From Alteromonadaceae bacterium XY-R5 (GTDB taxonomy: Bacteria > Pseudomonadota > Gammaproteobacteria > Enterobacterales > Alteromonadaceae), in the NCBI GenBank assembly GCA_001660395.1, contig LXWE01000001.1:1364001-1428000 (forward strand): a DNA stretch of 64,000 nucleotides. Direction: 5' to 3'. This document shows, in pieces, positions 18,759 to 28,942 of this stretch. The notes below the pieces were generated by a model, which was not told the DNA's origin, did no database searches, and saw nothing but the letters and a program-made list of their open reading frames with translations. A program made the position numbers and the translations under genes. The stretch's first letter is position 1, and the number at the start of each line of letters is the position of its first letter.

Positions 18759-19294
18759 CCTTATAAGAGCAATAAAATCTTAAATATCAACATATTGAGA
18801 TATAAGCAACGTCTGGTATTTTGACACAATATAACATACCGACTTTGACCTTCCACCCCCCCCATCTGTCGGGATTTTTTTTACGCATTGACTAGGTAGA
18901 CTGAATATCTCTGTAGTCAGCAAGTAAAAACATTACCCAACTAAAAACATTGCTGTCTGCACTGAAAAACCGATTGTTTAGGCAAGCCAATATTAGGGAT
19001 TTTTCGCCACACGTTCCGTTGTCGACAGAATAGTAAATTTAGAAGTTTAGTGACTAGAGACGGACCCGCGCCTCTTCTGCCACCTATTTATGTTTGCATG
19101 TGAATTTAGCGCATTAAATTCCACTTTATTAACCATTTTCCGCCTGTTGGTGGCTTTTTGGGTCTGTCTAAATGTATCGAATCTAAAGGGTATTTAGATC
19201 GCAATTAATACAAATGCGTTAACAGCAACGACTACTAGAAATCTCAGAATGTCGTTCTGAAACAATATTTTGTAAAAATTTTAGAGTCAGAATA
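18759..19294. other. 536-bp divergent intergenic region between the histidine kinase and sigma factor genes
   Basis: No gene seen. It must carry the promoters of the kinase (leftward) and the sigma factor (rightward). A short C-run (18858-18865) and several AT-rich blocks are present, but I could not fix a promoter with confidence. No strong hairpin or repeat was noticed. Confidence 0.5.
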
Positions 19295-19858
19295 ATGGAT
19301 AATAACGAATTAGTCTCCTTAATTACTCAATGTGCACTGCGTGATCAAAAAGCATTACAACAGCTCTATCGTAAGACGTCTACCTACCTGAATGCCGTTG
19401 CCTTTCGTATTGTTGGCTGCCATGAACACAGTAAAGAAGTCCTACAGGATGCCTTTTTGCAAATTTGGGATAGCGCGGGTGATTATACGCCCAATCAGTC
19501 TCAGGCAATGACCTGGATGACTAGCATAGTTAAATATCGTTCTATTGATAAAATCAGGCGCGAAAAGCACCACAAAAACCGCCCGGTATTTGAAGAAGAA
19601 GAAGAGATCTTACTGAATACGCCGTGTAAAGATGAACCCGAAGAACAATGCATCGATATGATGTTTGGTGAGGATATTGAAAAGCATTTAAATAGCATGA
19701 ATGACAATTTCAAAAATAGTATTCAACTGGCCTATTTTTATGGCTACACCAGAGAAGAATTATCGGTGGTGCTTAATACTAATTTAAATACCGTAAAATC
19801 CTGGTTGCGTCGCGGTACTGTCAGACTCAAAGAACAGTTGGAAAGTAATTACAGTTAA
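19295..19858 (+). CDS. ECF-type RNA polymerase sigma factor
   Basis: 187 aa. Sigma region 2 covers about 10-85 (helix with QDAFLQIWD, then AMTWMTSIVKYRSIDKIRR), an acidic linker runs from about 90 to 120, and region 4 covers about 130-185 (FYGYTREELSVVL, NTVKSWLRRGTVRLKEQL). The length and spacing are those of ECF sigma factors of the RpoE/SigK-like type, which are usually followed by a co-transcribed anti-sigma gene. None follows here: the next 300 bp on the plus strand hold no gene, then a tRNA on the other strand. Its control must therefore lie elsewhere or be transcriptional. Confidence 0.9.
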   Translation: MDNNELVSLITQCALRDQKALQQLYRKTSTYLNAVAFRIVGCHEHSKEVLQDAFLQIWDSAGDYTPNQSQAMTWMTSIVKYRSIDKIRREKHHKNRPVFEEEEEILLNTPCKDEPEEQCIDMMFGEDIEKHLNSMNDNFKNSIQLAYFYGYTREELSVVLNTNLNTVKSWLRRGTVRLKEQLESNYS

Positions 19859-20078
19859 ACCTGTGATCCATTGTCGAAAATGATGACCCAGCTAAAAGTT
19901 AAGAAATAGCCAAACCGACACAGCCGATATTGCTGGAACGCATCCACCTTCAAATCCCAGCCTTTCGATGAAAACCAACAGACAGACCTGCTTCGCTGAC
20001 AACGTCCGAAAGCATCAACAGACATCCTGTCTCATGCCGGGATAGCTGAACAAACTTTACGCAACAAGAAAAACAGAC

Positions 20079-20105
20079 ACAAAAAAACCGACACTAGGTC
20101 GGTTT
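20079..20105 (-). terminator. Intrinsic terminator of the tRNA-Leu gene
   Basis: On the minus strand AACCGAC and GTCGGTT form a 7-bp stem with a 5-nt loop, followed by a run of seven T. It starts about 48 bp beyond the tRNA 3' end. Confidence 0.85.
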
Positions 20106-20152
20106 GTGTATCTCTGGGCTTAGCTGCAAGCTAGCAGTTCTAAGGAAAGAGA

Positions 20153-20239
20153 TGGTACCAGAGGCCGGACTTGAACCGGCACAGTATTGCTACCGGCGGA
20201 TTTTGAATCCGCTGCGTCTACCAATTTCGCCACTCTGGC
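20153..20239 (-). tRNA. tRNA-Leu (anticodon CAA)
   Basis: 87 nt including an encoded CCA. The 5' acceptor GCCAGAG pairs with CTCTGGT near the 3' end. The D arm carries TGGCGAAATTGGTAGACGC. The anticodon loop TTCAAAA gives CAA, reading leucine codon UUG. A long variable arm typical of class II tRNAs (CCGGTAGCAATACTG) precedes the T arm with GGTTCAAGTCC. It closely resembles the E. coli leucine CAA isoacceptor. It is a single gene with its own terminator. Confidence 0.97.
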
Positions 20240-20463
20240 ACTGAAAATGTTATTTTGCTACACGACTAACAAAACAACCATTTTATCGTTTTTCATTCTT
20301 TAAACCAGCCGTAGCCGGTAAGTGGCAGGCATTATAGCGTTGGTATTTTGCCTTGCAAGCGTTTTATTACTTCTTAATGACGGTTTGCGCATTTCTTCGC
20401 CGATTTATTTTCTGCGTCGATTATTGTTACACTGCCTCGCATAAAAATGTCGGAATATCAGCA

Positions 20464-20973
20464 ATGAAGCAAAACTCGCCATCCTTTCCTCGGGCCGGAT
20501 TTTTCCGTCGTGCGGCGGCCATGTTGTATGACGCCTTAGTAGCAATTGCCATCGGCATGATTGCCGCTATGTTGTTGATAGTGCCGTTGGTGGTGCTTAT
20601 TGAAAATGGAATATTAGACAAACAAGGCTTTCAATACAGTAACGAAGTCATTCAGCATTCATTGCTGTATAAAAGTCTGATTCAGGTTTGGGTAGTATTT
20701 TGGGTAACGCTGTTTTTTTTGTGGTTTTGGCGTAATGGCGGCCAAACCTTAGGAATGCGCGCTTGGCGTTTGCGTCTATTCAGTTTAACGGATGAGCCGG
20801 TAGGCTATAAACGCGCATTTGTCCGTTTACTTTGCTCTGTGGGTGGGCTGGGTACCCTTTTGGTATTACTGGATTGGCGCCACAAGCAATCACTTCAAGA
20901 CAGAATCGCACATACGGAAATGCTGGTATTAACCAAAGATGCAAACCACCACAAAAGCTGGAAAAATATATAA
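20464..20973 (+). CDS. RDD-family membrane protein
   Basis: 169 aa from the ATG at 20464, which gives the family's usual start (RAGFFRRAAAMLYDAL, with the R-x-x-A-x-x-x-D pattern). Three hydrophobic helices lie at about 25-50, 70-95 and 115-135, and the motif GGQTLGMRAWRLRL sits between the second and third. An upstream in-frame ATG at 20353 adds 37 residues unlike the family. RDD proteins are small inner-membrane proteins; some have been linked to ion transport, but function here is unknown. The gene converges on lptG with a 13-bp gap; a GGCGC/GCGCC inverted repeat covers the junction. Confidence 0.85.
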   Translation: MKQNSPSFPRAGFFRRAAAMLYDALVAIAIGMIAAMLLIVPLVVLIENGILDKQGFQYSNEVIQHSLLYKSLIQVWVVFWVTLFFLWFWRNGGQTLGMRAWRLRLFSLTDEPVGYKRAFVRLLCSVGGLGTLLVLLDWRHKQSLQDRIAHTEMLVLTKDANHHKSWKNI

Positions 20974-20986
20974 ATTGTGGCGCTTA

Positions 20987-22048
20987 CTAGCGCCGCAACA
21001 TATACATAGCCACCCCCGCAAACAGAAGACTTGGTGCAATAGCGCCCAAGACCGAGGGTAACTGATAAACGAGGCTGAGCGGCCCAAAGACTTCGTTGGC
21101 AACAAAAAAACCAAACCCGGTTAAGACGCCCATAATGATACGCGCGCCCATGGTAACACTTCGCAACGGCCCAAATATAAAAGACAATGCCATTAACAGC
21201 ATCGCTGCGATTGTCAGTGGTTGCAGAATTTTTCGCCACAAGGCCAGTTCGTATTGACTGGGATCCTGACTGTTATTTTCCAGGTAATTGATGTAATCCA
21301 ACAAACCTTGAATCGACAGCGCATCAGGCTTGACCGTCACCACACTTAACTTATCCGGCGTTAATGATGAACGCCAAAGTCCCTGGGACTGCACTTCACT
21401 ACTAATTTGGTCACTGGAAAAATAGGTAAAAGACGGGTTATTCAACAACCAGTAATCCCCATTAAATAAAGCTTCTTTGGCATAGGTAATTTGTTTCAGA
21501 TGGGCTGCATCGTCAAATGCATAAATCGTTACGTCTTTGAGCTGACTACGACTGGCTACTTCGCCAATACTCACAAAATTATCGCCATCCTTTGCCCACA
21601 CCAAACGATCACCCGAAAAAAGACTCCCGCCGGAAATGGCCTGAGTACGGATTTCTTTGGCCTTAGTTTCGCTGGCCGGTGCCACCCATTCGCTCACCGC
21701 CATGATCACCAACACCATTAACAGCGCGGATTTCATTGCTGAGGTAATGATATTCGCGCGGCTTTGCCCTGCTGCCTGCATCACCACCAATTCAGAGCTG
21801 CTGGCCAGCATACCCATCCCAATCAGGCCTCCGATCAAAGTTGCCATCGGGAAAAACTGTTCGAAATCTCTTGGTACACTTAGTAGTACATAGATAGCGG
21901 CAACCGACATATCGTAACTGCCGCGTCCAACACTCTTCATTTGCTCGATAAACTTAATCAGGCTGCTTAAACCCGTTAATACTGACAGGCTTAATGCCGT
22001 TGTCGTAAACAAGGTTCTGGCAATATAAATATCGAGAATTTTAATCAT
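20987..22048 (-). CDS. lptG: LPS export ABC transporter permease LptG
   Basis: 353 aa from the ATG at 22048 (MIKILDIYIARTLF). It overlaps the lptF stop in an ATGA, so the two are translationally coupled. Six membrane helices: about 16-36, 58-80 and 98-120 at the N-terminus, and three in the last 90 residues (LLMALSFIFGPL, LTGFGFFVANEVFGPL, PSLLFAGVAMYML). A periplasmic beta-jellyroll lies between. With LptF and the ATPase LptB it extracts lipopolysaccharide from the inner membrane and passes it to LptC. An in-frame ATG 33 bp upstream is inside lptF and unlikely to be used. Confidence 0.96.
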   Translation of the reverse strand: MIKILDIYIARTLFTTTALSLSVLTGLSSLIKFIEQMKSVGRGSYDMSVAAIYVLLSVPRDFEQFFPMATLIGGLIGMGMLASSSELVVMQAAGQSRANIITSAMKSALLMVLVIMAVSEWVAPASETKAKEIRTQAISGGSLFSGDRLVWAKDGDNFVSIGEVASRSQLKDVTIYAFDDAAHLKQITYAKEALFNGDYWLLNNPSFTYFSSDQISSEVQSQGLWRSSLTPDKLSVVTVKPDALSIQGLLDYINYLENNSQDPSQYELALWRKILQPLTIAAMLLMALSFIFGPLRSVTMGARIIMGVLTGFGFFVANEVFGPLSLVYQLPSVLGAIAPSLLFAGVAMYMLRR

Positions 22049-23151
22049 GAGTGGCGCTTCCTTAACTTGGAGCGGATCCACACACCCGCGCTACGCTGCT
22101 TAGATAACAACAAAATACCGATACAAAATATCAATACATGTACCCACCATAACCCCATAACGGCTGGAAGTTTTTCATCTTCCATCGCTTTACGCGCAGC
22201 GTTTAACAGCATGAAATACCCGAGGTACAACATTAACGCGGGAAACATCTTACCAAAACGTCCCTGACGTGGGTCTACGCTACTCAATGGCACTGCAACC
22301 AATACCAAAAACGGCAGAGATAGAGGAATAGCAATGCGCCACTGAAACTCAGCCATTGCATCGATGCTGTTTTGGTCCCAGAGTTGCGACAACGAATACG
22401 CCGATAACTTCCGGTTTTTTTGTTCAGCCTGACGTTCGGCAATTTCAATTTGATATTTATCGAAATCGACGACCTGATAATCGCGTTGACCCAAGCGTCC
22501 TTCATACTGTACGCCATCCGTTAACACTAATTGCTGATTCCCCTGCTCGCCTTTTTGGACAAAGCCACGCTGTGCGTAAACCATATGTACGCCTTTCACA
22601 TCGTTCTGGGTATCATGCTGGGCTAAAAATACCTTTTGCAGTTTTTCTTCACCGCTGCCCATTTCGTGCACAAAAATAACCGCCTTTTTATTGGCAGTTT
22701 CCTGAAATCTTCCTGGAATAAGGGTCGAGAGACCAGATTCTGATTCTACCTGCTCTTCCAGCTGATATTCATGCTCTACAGCAAGTGGCGCCAACCAAAG
22801 AGTTAACGCACCGGTGAATAATGCCATCACCACAGACAGCACTAACATGACCCGTGTTACATACCATTCACTGATACCGCAGGCACGCATGACCGACATT
22901 TCACTATCTACGTAAAGTCGGCCGTGAGCCAGCATGATCCCAAGAAAAAGACTAAGAGGAAGGATTAATGAAGCTAAGACAGGAACCTTTAACCCGAGAA
23001 ACCCCAATACCAATCCGGCAGGAATATCGCCACTGGATGCTTCAGCCAGTACACGAACAAATCTCTGGGTAATAAAAATAGCCATCAAAACGAGAAAAAC
23101 CGCCATTTGGGACTTTACGGTTTCTTTCAGTAAATATCGGAATATCAGCAC
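22045..23151 (-). CDS. lptF: LPS export ABC transporter permease LptF
   Basis: 368 aa. The N-terminus MLIFRYLLKETVKSQMAVFLV opens into the LptF/LptG permease fold: three helices, a periplasmic jellyroll (about 135-260), then three further helices including FLVLVAVPLSSVDPRQGRFGK, a family hallmark. It partners LptG and LptB in LPS transport. It is divergent from pepA, the same arrangement as in E. coli, with about 265 bp between the two starts holding both promoters. Confidence 0.96.
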   Translation of the reverse strand: MLIFRYLLKETVKSQMAVFLVLMAIFITQRFVRVLAEASSGDIPAGLVLGFLGLKVPVLASLILPLSLFLGIMLAHGRLYVDSEMSVMRACGISEWYVTRVMLVLSVVMALFTGALTLWLAPLAVEHEYQLEEQVESESGLSTLIPGRFQETANKKAVIFVHEMGSGEEKLQKVFLAQHDTQNDVKGVHMVYAQRGFVQKGEQGNQQLVLTDGVQYEGRLGQRDYQVVDFDKYQIEIAERQAEQKNRKLSAYSLSQLWDQNSIDAMAEFQWRIAIPLSLPFLVLVAVPLSSVDPRQGRFGKMFPALMLYLGYFMLLNAARKAMEDEKLPAVMGLWWVHVLIFCIGILLLSKQRSAGVWIRSKLRKRHS

Positions 23152-23416
23152 AATACGTCCCTGGGAAAAGTGGCATTTTTAGTGGAATGCTGCAGAATTT
23201 TAAGTAAACTTATCGTTTTAACAAGTTTCTTTTGCGAAATCGGCTTCATTATAGCCTTTTTTTGACTTGTATTTCACAGATTATGTCCGGCTTACCAGGC
23301 CCTTGCAAGCCGCAGCCAATAACTGTATCTGCCCGTAAGACTATACCAAGTTCCAGCAGATGCAATCCAAGTCAATTCGCAACACCTTTGAAAAGTCTTG
23401 TGTACGAGGAGCCAGC

Positions 23417-24922
23417 ATGGAATTTAGTGTAAAAAGTGGTAGTCCGGAGAAGCAGCGCAGCGCCTGTATTGTGGTCGGTGTGTTCGAACCGCGCCGCTTA
23501 ACGGCTGTAGCTGAACAATTGGATGAGATCAGCGGTGGATACATCAGCAATTTATTACGTCGCGGTGATTTAGAAGGTAAAGCCGGACAAATGCTGTTAC
23601 TGCATCACGTCCCAAATGTACTAAGTGAGCGCGTACTTCTGGTTGGCTGCGGTAAAGAACGTGAACTGGATGAACGCCAATATAAACAAATCATTTCCAA
23701 AACCATCAAGAACCTGAATGAAACGGGTTCAATGGAAGCCGTCTGTTTCTTAACCGAATTGCATGTTAAAGGCCGCGATACCTACTGGAAAGTACGTCAG
23801 GCTGTCGAAACAGCACAAGATTCTCTGTATACCTTCTTACAGCTAAAAACCAAAAAGAGCGATGCTCGTCGTCCGCTGCGTAAAATCGTCTTCAATGTGC
23901 CAACCCGTCGTGAACTGACCGTGGGTGAACGCGCTGTTGAGCATGGCCTGGCTGTTGCGGCCGGTATTACCAGCGCCAAAGATGTGGCGAATATGCCACC
24001 AAATATCTGCAATCCCGTGTATTTGCTGGAACAGGCGAAACTGCTATCCGAACAATTTTCAAGTCTGCGGGTAGAGTCCGTCGACGAAGCGAAAATGCAG
24101 GAACTGGGTATGAACGCCTATCTGGCTGTTGGTCGCGGATCAGACAATGCCTCTGTGATGACCATTATGCATCACAATGGCGGCACACCAGGTCAGGCGC
24201 CAATTGTGCTTGTAGGCAAAGGCCTGACATTCGACTCAGGTGGTATTTCGATCAAACCAGGCGAAGCCATGGATGAAATGAAATACGACATGTGTGGCGC
24301 AGCCTCTGTACTGGGCGTGATGCACACGATTTCTAAGCTAAACTTACCGCTAAATGTGATTGGTGTAATGGCTGGCTGTGAAAACATGCCGGATGCCAAC
24401 GCCTATCGCCCAGGTGATATTCTGACCACCATGTCCGGTCAAACCGTCGAAGTACTTAACACCGATGCGGAAGGGCGTTTGGTGCTATGTGACGCATTAA
24501 CTTACGTTGAAAGCTTTGAGCCAGATACGGTCATCGACATCGCTACTTTAACCGGAGCCTGTATCGTTGCCCTGGGACACCATGCTTCAGGCGTAATGAG
24601 CAGCCATAACCCATTAGCCCATGAACTGATTAATGCATCAGAACAAAGTGGCGACAAAGCATGGCGTTTGCCTTTATGGGATGAATATCAGGAACAAATC
24701 GAAAGCCCGTTTGCCGATATGGCCAACCTGGGTGGCCGTGCCGCCGGTACTATTACTGCCGCCTGTTTCCTGTCTCGTTTCACCAAAAAGTACAACTGGG
24801 CCCACATGGATATCGCCGGTACCGCCTGGAAGAGCGGTAAAGACAAAGGTGCCACAGGCCGCCCGGTGCCCATGCTGACACAGTTTTTAATGAACCGTGC
24901 TGGCGTTGAGACGGAAGAATAA
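23417..24922 (+). CDS. pepA: Leucyl aminopeptidase PepA (M17)
   Basis: 501 aa from the ATG at 23417, with ACGAGGA 6 bp upstream; the frame is open further back but those residues do not belong to the family. It is a zinc/manganese aminopeptidase of the M17 family. The C-terminal catalytic domain carries [16 protein letters not shown] and [14 protein letters not shown], with the metal-binding Lys, Asp and Glu intact. The N-terminal domain (1-160) is the macro-like part, which in E. coli also binds DNA for XerCD recombination and carAB control. It is followed 8 bp later by holC and then valS, the classic order. Confidence 0.97.
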   Translation: MEFSVKSGSPEKQRSACIVVGVFEPRRLTAVAEQLDEISGGYISNLLRRGDLEGKAGQMLLLHHVPNVLSERVLLVGCGKERELDERQYKQIISKTIKNLNETGSMEAVCFLTELHVKGRDTYWKVRQAVETAQDSLYTFLQLKTKKSDARRPLRKIVFNVPTRRELTVGERAVEHGLAVAAGITSAKDVANMPPNICNPVYLLEQAKLLSEQFSSLRVESVDEAKMQELGMNAYLAVGRGSDNASVMTIMHHNGGTPGQAPIVLVGKGLTFDSGGISIKPGEAMDEMKYDMCGAASVLGVMHTISKLNLPLNVIGVMAGCENMPDANAYRPGDILTTMSGQTVEVLNTDAEGRLVLCDALTYVESFEPDTVIDIATLTGACIVALGHHASGVMSSHNPLAHELINASEQSGDKAWRLPLWDEYQEQIESPFADMANLGGRAAGTITAACFLSRFTKKYNWAHMDIAGTAWKSGKDKGATGRPVPMLTQFLMNRAGVETEE

Positions 24923-24930
24923 GCCGTCTC

Positions 24931-25383
24931 ATGCCCCATGTAACCTTTTACCTGCAGGAGCAACTGCCAGCATCAGACGCTGACCCGCTATTGGTCAGCG
25001 CCTGTCATCTTGTCGCCAATTGCTACAGTAATAAACAATATTGCAGTGTAATGTGCGATAATCAGGCCCAAGCCGAGGCCCTGGACGAATTGCTCTGGCA
25101 ATTACCCGCAGGGCGCTTTGTGCCTCACAACTTACAAGGTGAAGGACCCGCCAACGGCACGCCTGTTGAAATTTGCTGGCAAGCGCCGCAAAGATTCAAT
25201 AAAGGGGTACTGGTCAATCTGGCTTCTGCTATGCCAGAATTCGCGCACAAATTTAAGCGTGTCTACGACTTTGTACCTGCCGACGACGCCGCCAAACAAC
25301 TGGCCAGAGAAAGATACAAACATTATCGTGCAGCCGGATGTCAGCTAGTGACTCTGCCTGCCAGTCAGATCAACGAGAGCTAA
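24931..25383 (+). CDS. holC: DNA polymerase III chi subunit
   Basis: 150 aa, the usual size. It opens with HVTFYLQEQ and has the family signature [15 protein letters not shown] at about 53-67, with later [22 protein letters not shown]. Chi binds psi within the clamp loader and contacts single-stranded-DNA-binding protein, tethering the replicase to lagging-strand DNA. It lies between pepA (8 bp) and valS (1 bp), the standard gammaproteobacterial order. Confidence 0.95.
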   Translation: MPHVTFYLQEQLPASDADPLLVSACHLVANCYSNKQYCSVMCDNQAQAEALDELLWQLPAGRFVPHNLQGEGPANGTPVEICWQAPQRFNKGVLVNLASAMPEFAHKFKRVYDFVPADDAAKQLARERYKHYRAAGCQLVTLPASQINES

Positions 25384-25384
25384 G

Positions 25385-28150
25385 ATGGATAAGACTTTTA
25401 GTCCACAAAATATCGAATCGAAATGCTACCAGTCATGGGAGCAGAACGGCTATTTCAAAGCCTCAGGTGAAGGCGAGCCATACTGTATTTTACTGCCGCC
25501 GCCGAACGTGACCGGTAGCCTGCACATGGGTCATGGTTTCCAGCAAACTATTATGGATGCCCTGACTCGCTATCACCGTATGCAGGGCGACAACACCCTG
25601 TGGCAATGTGGTACCGACCACGCCGGTATCGCCACCCAAATGGTGGTAGAGCGCCAGTTAAATGCTCAGGGTAAAACCCGTCACGACTTAGGCCGCGAAG
25701 AATTCGTCAAAAAAGTGTGGGAATGGAAAGAGCATTCTGGTGGCACCATTACCAAACAAATGCGCCGCTTAGGTACCTCTCCTGACTGGGAGCGTGAAGC
25801 CTTTACTATGGATCCTGAATTGTCCGAAGCGGTACAGGAAGTGTTTGTGCAACTGCACGAAGAAGGTCTGATTTATCGCGGCAAGCGTCTGGTGAATTGG
25901 GACCCGGTTCTGCACACAGCGGTTTCTGACCTGGAAGTGATCAGCGAAGAAGAAAATGGCCACATGTGGCACATGCGTTATCCGCTGGCGGATGGTTCAG
26001 GCGAACTGGTAGTAGCCACTACTCGTCCGGAAACCATGCTGGGTGATACTGCGGTGGCTGTACACCCGGAAGATGAACGCTACAAACATCTGATTGGCAA
26101 AGAAATCAAACTGCCAATCACGGGCCGTTTGATCCCTATTGTTGGCGACGACTATGTAGATCCTGAATTCGGCACAGGTTGTGTAAAAATCACCCCTGCA
26201 CACGACTTCAACGACTACGAATTAGGCAAGCGTCATGATCTGCCAATGATCAATGTGTTTACCCCAGACGCGAAAATCAACAACGAATCCCCAGAACAAT
26301 ATCGTGGCTTGGATCGTTTTGATGCCCGCGAAATGATCGTTACCGACCTGCAGAACCAAGGTCTGCTGGTGAAAATCGACGATCACAAATTAAAAGTACC
26401 GCGTGGGGATCGTACCGGCGCGGTTATCGAGCCTTACCTAACCAACCAATGGTATGTAGCAGTAGAGTCTTTGGCCAAACCTGCCATCGAAGCCGTTGAA
26501 TCTGGCGAGATTCGTTTTGTACCAGAAAACTGGAACAAAACTTACTACCAGTGGATGTACAACATTCAGGACTGGTGTATTTCACGCCAATTATGGTGGG
26601 GTCACCGTATCCCTGCATGGTACGACGAGAACGAAAAGGTTTACGTTGGCCGTACCGAGCAAGAAGTGCGTGAAAAGCATGGTCTGGCAGCAGATGTCGT
26701 GCTGAAGCAAGACGAAGACGTACTGGATACCTGGTTCTCTTCTGCCCTGTGGCCATTTGCCACCATGGGATGGCCGAAGCAAACACCAGAACTGGAAACC
26801 TTTGTACCAAGCGCAGTATTGGTTACCGGTTTTGACATCATTTTCTTCTGGGTGGCCCGGATGATCATGATGACCAAGAAATTCACAGGCAAAATCCCGT
26901 TTAAGGACATTTATATCACCGGTCTTATCCGTGATGAACAAGGTAATAAGATGTCTAAATCTAAGGGTAACGTCTTAGATCCCATCGATTTGATTGACGG
27001 TATCGAACTTGACGCCTTAGTTGAAAAACGTACCGCCGGCATGATGCAGCCGAAACTGGCCGAAGCCATTGCCAAACGCACCCGTGCCCAGTTCCCTGAC
27101 GGTATTCCAGCTTACGGTACTGACGCCCTGCGTTTTACCTTTGTTGCCATGGCGTCTACCAGTCGCGATATCAACTTCGATATGGGCCGCGTGGAAGGTT
27201 ACCGAAACTTCTGTAATAAACTGTGGAATGCATCACGTTTCGTGCTGATGAATACCGAAGAGCAGGATACTGGCACTAACGGTGGCGAACTGGAATTAAG
27301 CCTGGCAGATAAATGGATTTGGACCCAGTTCCAAAAGGCCGTAGCTGAATTTAACACTGCGCTGCAAGACTATCGCTTCGATATCGCCGCACAGACGCTG
27401 TATGAGTTCACCTGGAACCAGTTCTGTGACTGGTATTTAGAGCTGTCTAAACCTGTATTAAACAGCGACGCCAGCACAGATGCGCAAAAACGTGGTACCC
27501 GTCATACTCTGATCAATGTACTGGAAAGCACCCTGCGTTTGATCCATCCGTTTATGCCATTTATCACCGAAGAAATTTGGCAGCGTGTGGCACCACTGTG
27601 TGGCATCACAGGCGACAGCATCATGACTCAGCCATTCCCGCAAGTGTTGGACGAGCGTAACGATGCTCAGGCCAGCGCCGATATGGAATGGGTAAAACAG
27701 GTGATTGTGGGTATCCGCAATATCCGTGGTGAAATGGACATCTCGCCCAGCAAGCCTCTGTCTATTCTGCTGCGAAACGCCGCCGCAGAAGACCAGCGTA
27801 AACTGGCTGCCACCGAGAATGTGTTGAAGAAAATGGCACGTCTTGAAGAAATTGAAGTGCTGCATTTGGGTGAAAAAGGTCCGGCGTCTGCCACCGCCAT
27901 TGTTGGCGACATGGAGATTCTGATCCCGATGGCAGGTCTTATCGACAAAGATGCCGAACTGGCGCGTATCGAAAAAGCCCTGGAAAAACTCGAGATCGAC
28001 TTTGCTCGCACCAACGGCAAATTAAGTAATGAAGCCTTTGTCAGCAAAGCACCAGCTGCGGTTATCGATAAAGAAAAAGCCAAGCTGGAAGAATTCCAGC
28101 AGCAAATCGACAAGCTAAAAGAGCAGCGTGACACAATCTCTGCCCTTTAA
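25385..28150 (+). CDS. valS: Valyl-tRNA synthetase
   Basis: 921 aa. Class I synthetase charging tRNA-Val. The HIGH-type motif is [14 protein letters not shown] (about 38-51) and the KMSKS loop is [10 protein letters not shown] (about 519-528). The CP1 editing domain has [13 protein letters not shown] and the anticodon-binding helical domain follows. A C-terminal coiled coil (about 855-921, rich in Lys/Glu) is typical of ValS. The start follows the holC stop by one base, so translation is coupled. A strong terminator ends the pepA-holC-valS operon. Confidence 0.98.
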   Translation: MDKTFSPQNIESKCYQSWEQNGYFKASGEGEPYCILLPPPNVTGSLHMGHGFQQTIMDALTRYHRMQGDNTLWQCGTDHAGIATQMVVERQLNAQGKTRHDLGREEFVKKVWEWKEHSGGTITKQMRRLGTSPDWEREAFTMDPELSEAVQEVFVQLHEEGLIYRGKRLVNWDPVLHTAVSDLEVISEEENGHMWHMRYPLADGSGELVVATTRPETMLGDTAVAVHPEDERYKHLIGKEIKLPITGRLIPIVGDDYVDPEFGTGCVKITPAHDFNDYELGKRHDLPMINVFTPDAKINNESPEQYRGLDRFDAREMIVTDLQNQGLLVKIDDHKLKVPRGDRTGAVIEPYLTNQWYVAVESLAKPAIEAVESGEIRFVPENWNKTYYQWMYNIQDWCISRQLWWGHRIPAWYDENEKVYVGRTEQEVREKHGLAADVVLKQDEDVLDTWFSSALWPFATMGWPKQTPELETFVPSAVLVTGFDIIFFWVARMIMMTKKFTGKIPFKDIYITGLIRDEQGNKMSKSKGNVLDPIDLIDGIELDALVEKRTAGMMQPKLAEAIAKRTRAQFPDGIPAYGTDALRFTFVAMASTSRDINFDMGRVEGYRNFCNKLWNASRFVLMNTEEQDTGTNGGELELSLADKWIWTQFQKAVAEFNTALQDYRFDIAAQTLYEFTWNQFCDWYLELSKPVLNSDASTDAQKRGTRHTLINVLESTLRLIHPFMPFITEEIWQRVAPLCGITGDSIMTQPFPQVLDERNDAQASADMEWVKQVIVGIRNIRGEMDISPSKPLSILLRNAAAEDQRKLAATENVLKKMARLEEIEVLHLGEKGPASATAIVGDMEILIPMAGLIDKDAELARIEKALEKLEIDFARTNGKLSNEAFVSKAPAAVIDKEKAKLEEFQQQIDKLKEQRDTISAL

Positions 28151-28172
28151 CAGCAGTATTTATTAAGCCAAA

Positions 28173-28203
28173 AGCCCGGTCATAACCGGGCTTTTTGTTT
28201 TTA
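28173..28203 (+). terminator. Intrinsic terminator after valS
   Basis: AGCCCGGT and ACCGGGCT form a perfect 8-bp stem with a 4-nt loop and a T-rich tail, 22 bp after the valS stop. It closes the pepA-holC-valS operon. Confidence 0.92.
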
Positions 28204-28500
28204 AGCACCTTGATATTCAACGATAAATTCTCGCTATCACCGACAAAAATTCGATCATTTAATGATCTGCATCTATGGTTATCTGAGTTCTGCAATTGAT
28301 GCCCCTTAAATTATACCAAAGCCTAATTGTATGAGCTGCCATCAACCAGTAATGTGCGCCAAAGAAAAGGTCAAACCAGTATAAAAAAATATACTGAATC
28401 AATGGGTTAGATTCGTTCTATCAATGGCCTAATTAGCGCATTTTGGTTAATGTGCGCACCAATTTTCTTATCGTCAGACACTCTCGATTTTGGAGTTATT
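28204..28500 (+). promoter_or_regulatory. Upstream region of the substrate-binding/porin operon with a perfect inverted repeat
   Basis: No gene. CAGTATA and TATACTG form a perfect 7-bp inverted repeat around six A (28377-28396), about 105 bp before the start at 28501. The word AATGTGCGC occurs twice (near 28351 and 28449), the second inside the palindrome GTGCGCAC. One of these could be a regulator site; which one acts cannot be told from sequence alone. Confidence 0.4.
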
Positions 28501-28926
28501 ATGTTCAAGACCAAACTGAAAAAAGGGTTATTCGCAGCCGGCCTTTTGGCTGTCTGTCAGTTTGCCAGTGCTGAAATGGTCGTGATTGTGCATCCCAGCA
28601 ATTCCGATGCGCTGGGCAGCAAAGAGATTCAGCGTCTTTTCCTCGGCAAAGAGAAGAAGTTACCCAGTGGCACCAATGCCACTCCCATCAACCTACCGAA
28701 TGGTGACGCTACGCGCACCGAATTCGATAGCAAAGTACTTGAACGCAGCTCCACTCAGGTCGCCGCTTACTGGTCAAAATTAGTGTTCACAGGCAAAGGC
28801 GTTCCGCCTAAAGAAGTCGCCAATGCCGCAGCCATGGTTGCCGCCGTCGCAGCGGATCCTTCCGCCATTGGCTATGTCGATAGCAGCGCCGTAACAGGTG
28901 CCGTTAAAGCCATCAGCATCAACTAA
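28501..28926 (+). CDS. Small periplasmic phosphate-binding-like (PBP) protein
   Basis: 141 aa from the ATG at 28501, with GGAG 6 bp upstream; a longer in-frame start at 28450 is unlikely. A signal peptide ends at FASA. The mature protein is a single short PstS-like domain: VVIVHPSNSDALGSKEIQRLFLGK at the start, then AYWSKLVFTGKG and PSAIGYVDSS. Full-length PstS is more than twice as long, so this is the compact one-domain form often paired with a porin in marine gammaproteobacteria. The porin gene follows after 16 bp. The ligand is unknown; phosphate or another anion is a guess from family. Confidence 0.82.
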   Translation: MFKTKLKKGLFAAGLLAVCQFASAEMVVIVHPSNSDALGSKEIQRLFLGKEKKLPSGTNATPINLPNGDATRTEFDSKVLERSSTQVAAYWSKLVFTGKGVPPKEVANAAAMVAAVAADPSAIGYVDSSAVTGAVKAISIN

Positions 28927-28942
28927 TTTAGGGAGTCAGGAC

